From JAJXWB01 sp046349215 (GTDB lineage: Bacteria > Pseudomonadota > Alphaproteobacteria > Rhizobiales > Beijerinckiaceae): DNA of 64,000 nucleotides. This document shows, in pieces, positions 63,390-64,000 of this stretch (position 1 is the first letter of the stretch; each line of letters begins with the position of its first letter). Made by a program: the position numbers and the translations under genes. The notes under the pieces were generated by a model, which searched no databases, was not told the DNA's origin, and saw only the letters and a list, made by a program, of their open reading frames with translations. Where the stretch lies: positions 1,178,001 through 1,242,000 of the forward strand of contig JAXMCV010000002.1 of assembly GCA_046349215.1 (NCBI GenBank), in the 5' to 3' direction.

Positions 63390-64000
63390 TCAGAGCTTGG
63401 CGACGACCGCCAGCCGTTTCACCTCGCCGCGCAGGAAGGCCTGCAGGAAGGCGTCGTAATTGCGGAACGAGACGCAGCCGTTGGACTGGCCGGACGGTCC
63501 GAGCATGTAGGTATGGGCGAGCAGGCCGGAGCGGCCGTGCACGCTCGAATTGATCGGCGTCAGCCGGATGGCGCGCACGCCGTGGAACAGGGCCTCGCGC
63601 TCCTTGAGGTCGTAGAGCGCCGGCGGCGTCGCGCCGCGCATGCGCAGGTGCACGTTGCGCGGATCGTCCATGAATTGTCCGAGGCCGGAATGGGCTTCCA
63701 GCTTCGTTCCGCCCGGCAGATGCACGGTCTTGCTCGAAATGTCGTAGATCGCCGTGAACCTGTCGTAGGTCGCGCCGGCGCCCGAAGGCATGCCGCTGGC
63801 GTAGTCCCGCACGGCGCCGTCCTGCGGCGCGGCATAGGCGAGTTGCGGGCCGGCCGCATCCTTCTGGCCGCCGCCGAACAGCTTTTCGAGGAACGTGCCG
63901 CCATCGGGGCCCGGTTGCTGGGCGGGGGCGGACGCGGTGACGACGCGGCCCTTTGTCGGGGCCGCAGGCGCGGGCTTTTCGGGCGCGGCGGCGATGGCGA
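63390..64000 (-). CDS. DUF2778 (Tlde1-like) protein, 5' end outside window
   Basis: 203 residues are visible, open to the window end. After a proline/alanine-rich linker the C-terminal 140 residues include HLRMRGATPPALYDL, RLTPINSS and SNGCVSFRNYDAFL. The GCVSF segment with histidine and serine is like the L,D-transpeptidase-type catalytic motif of the DUF2778/Tlde1 fold, which acts on peptidoglycan in the periplasm. The missing N-terminus should hold a signal or membrane anchor. Confidence 0.8.
   Translation of the reverse strand, partial: AIAAAPEKPAPAAPTKGRVVTASAPAQQPGPDGGTFLEKLFGGGQKDAAGPQLAYAAPQDGAVRDYASGMPSGAGATYDRFTAIYDISSKTVHLPGGTKLEAHSGLGQFMDDPRNVHLRMRGATPPALYDLKEREALFHGVRAIRLTPINSSVHGRSGLLAHTYMLGPSGQSNGCVSFRNYDAFLQAFLRGEVKRLAVVAKL

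Overview
The window is high-GC DNA from an alphaproteobacterium, most likely a Hyphomicrobiales (Rhizobiales) purple non-sulfur type. This is inferred from three things seen together: a Rhodopseudomonas-like set of genes for anaerobic 4-hydroxybenzoate and cyclohexanecarboxylate use, a BciA-type 8-vinyl reductase of bacteriochlorophyll synthesis near the right end, and Fnr/FixK-type boxes at several promoters. Genus cannot be fixed from the sequence alone.

Layout. 0-10.6 kb: the end of a sensor kinase, a broken methyltransferase remnant, trxC, and a low-oxygen module. The module has an extra FabI enoyl-ACP reductase with an Fnr-type promoter, and a convergent operon running DUF3141/PHA-synthase-like gene > pta > ackA > ppk2 > hypothetical, preceded by a FixK-type box. 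10.7-19.8 kb: an insertion hot spot. Two identical 2574-bp IS91-type elements (tyrosine recombinase + Y-transposase) in direct orientation flank a lower-GC substrate-binding protein gene, followed directly by an IS21-type element (istA/istB). 20.3-30.6 kb: tRNA-Thr(UGU), two tandem MFS paralogues, the acetate uptake pair yjcH-like/actP with a DUF294 signalling protein and a DnaQ-like exonuclease, rlmB and tRNA-Tyr.

30.7-46.5 kb: the catabolic core. An aryl-CoA ligase > SDR > enoyl-CoA hydratase operon diverges from hcrCAB, the three subunits of 4-hydroxybenzoyl-CoA reductase. A Crp/Fnr-type regulator sits in an operon with an odd stand-alone GroES-like domain. Another SDR follows, then a MarR-type regulator diverging from badH-badI-aliB-aliA and a branched-chain-amino-acid-type binding protein. 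Together these convert 4-hydroxybenzoate to benzoyl-CoA and carry out the alicyclic (cyclohexanecarboxyl-CoA to pimelyl-CoA) steps. No benzoyl-CoA reductase is in the window. Three boxes with the same core (TTGAtTTCGGTCA) tie the hcr region to one regulator.

47.1-64 kb: tRNA-Gly(UCC), an acyl-CoA synthetase, a nitrosative-stress pair (ric/nsrR, divergent, with two clear NsrR-type palindromes), two IlvD/Edd dehydratases around an orphan ABC binding protein, an Fnr-like regulator, an enoyl-CoA hydratase/acyl-CoA ligase pair, a HemJ-like membrane protein, tuf, a YbjQ protein, a second orphan LivK-like protein, bciA and a DUF2778 protein cut by the window end. The tRNA-Thr(UGU), tRNA-Tyr, tRNA-Gly(UCC) and tuf genes occur in the order of the enterobacterial thrU-tyrU-glyT-tufB operon but are spread over 39 kb, as if the catabolic blocks had been inserted between them.
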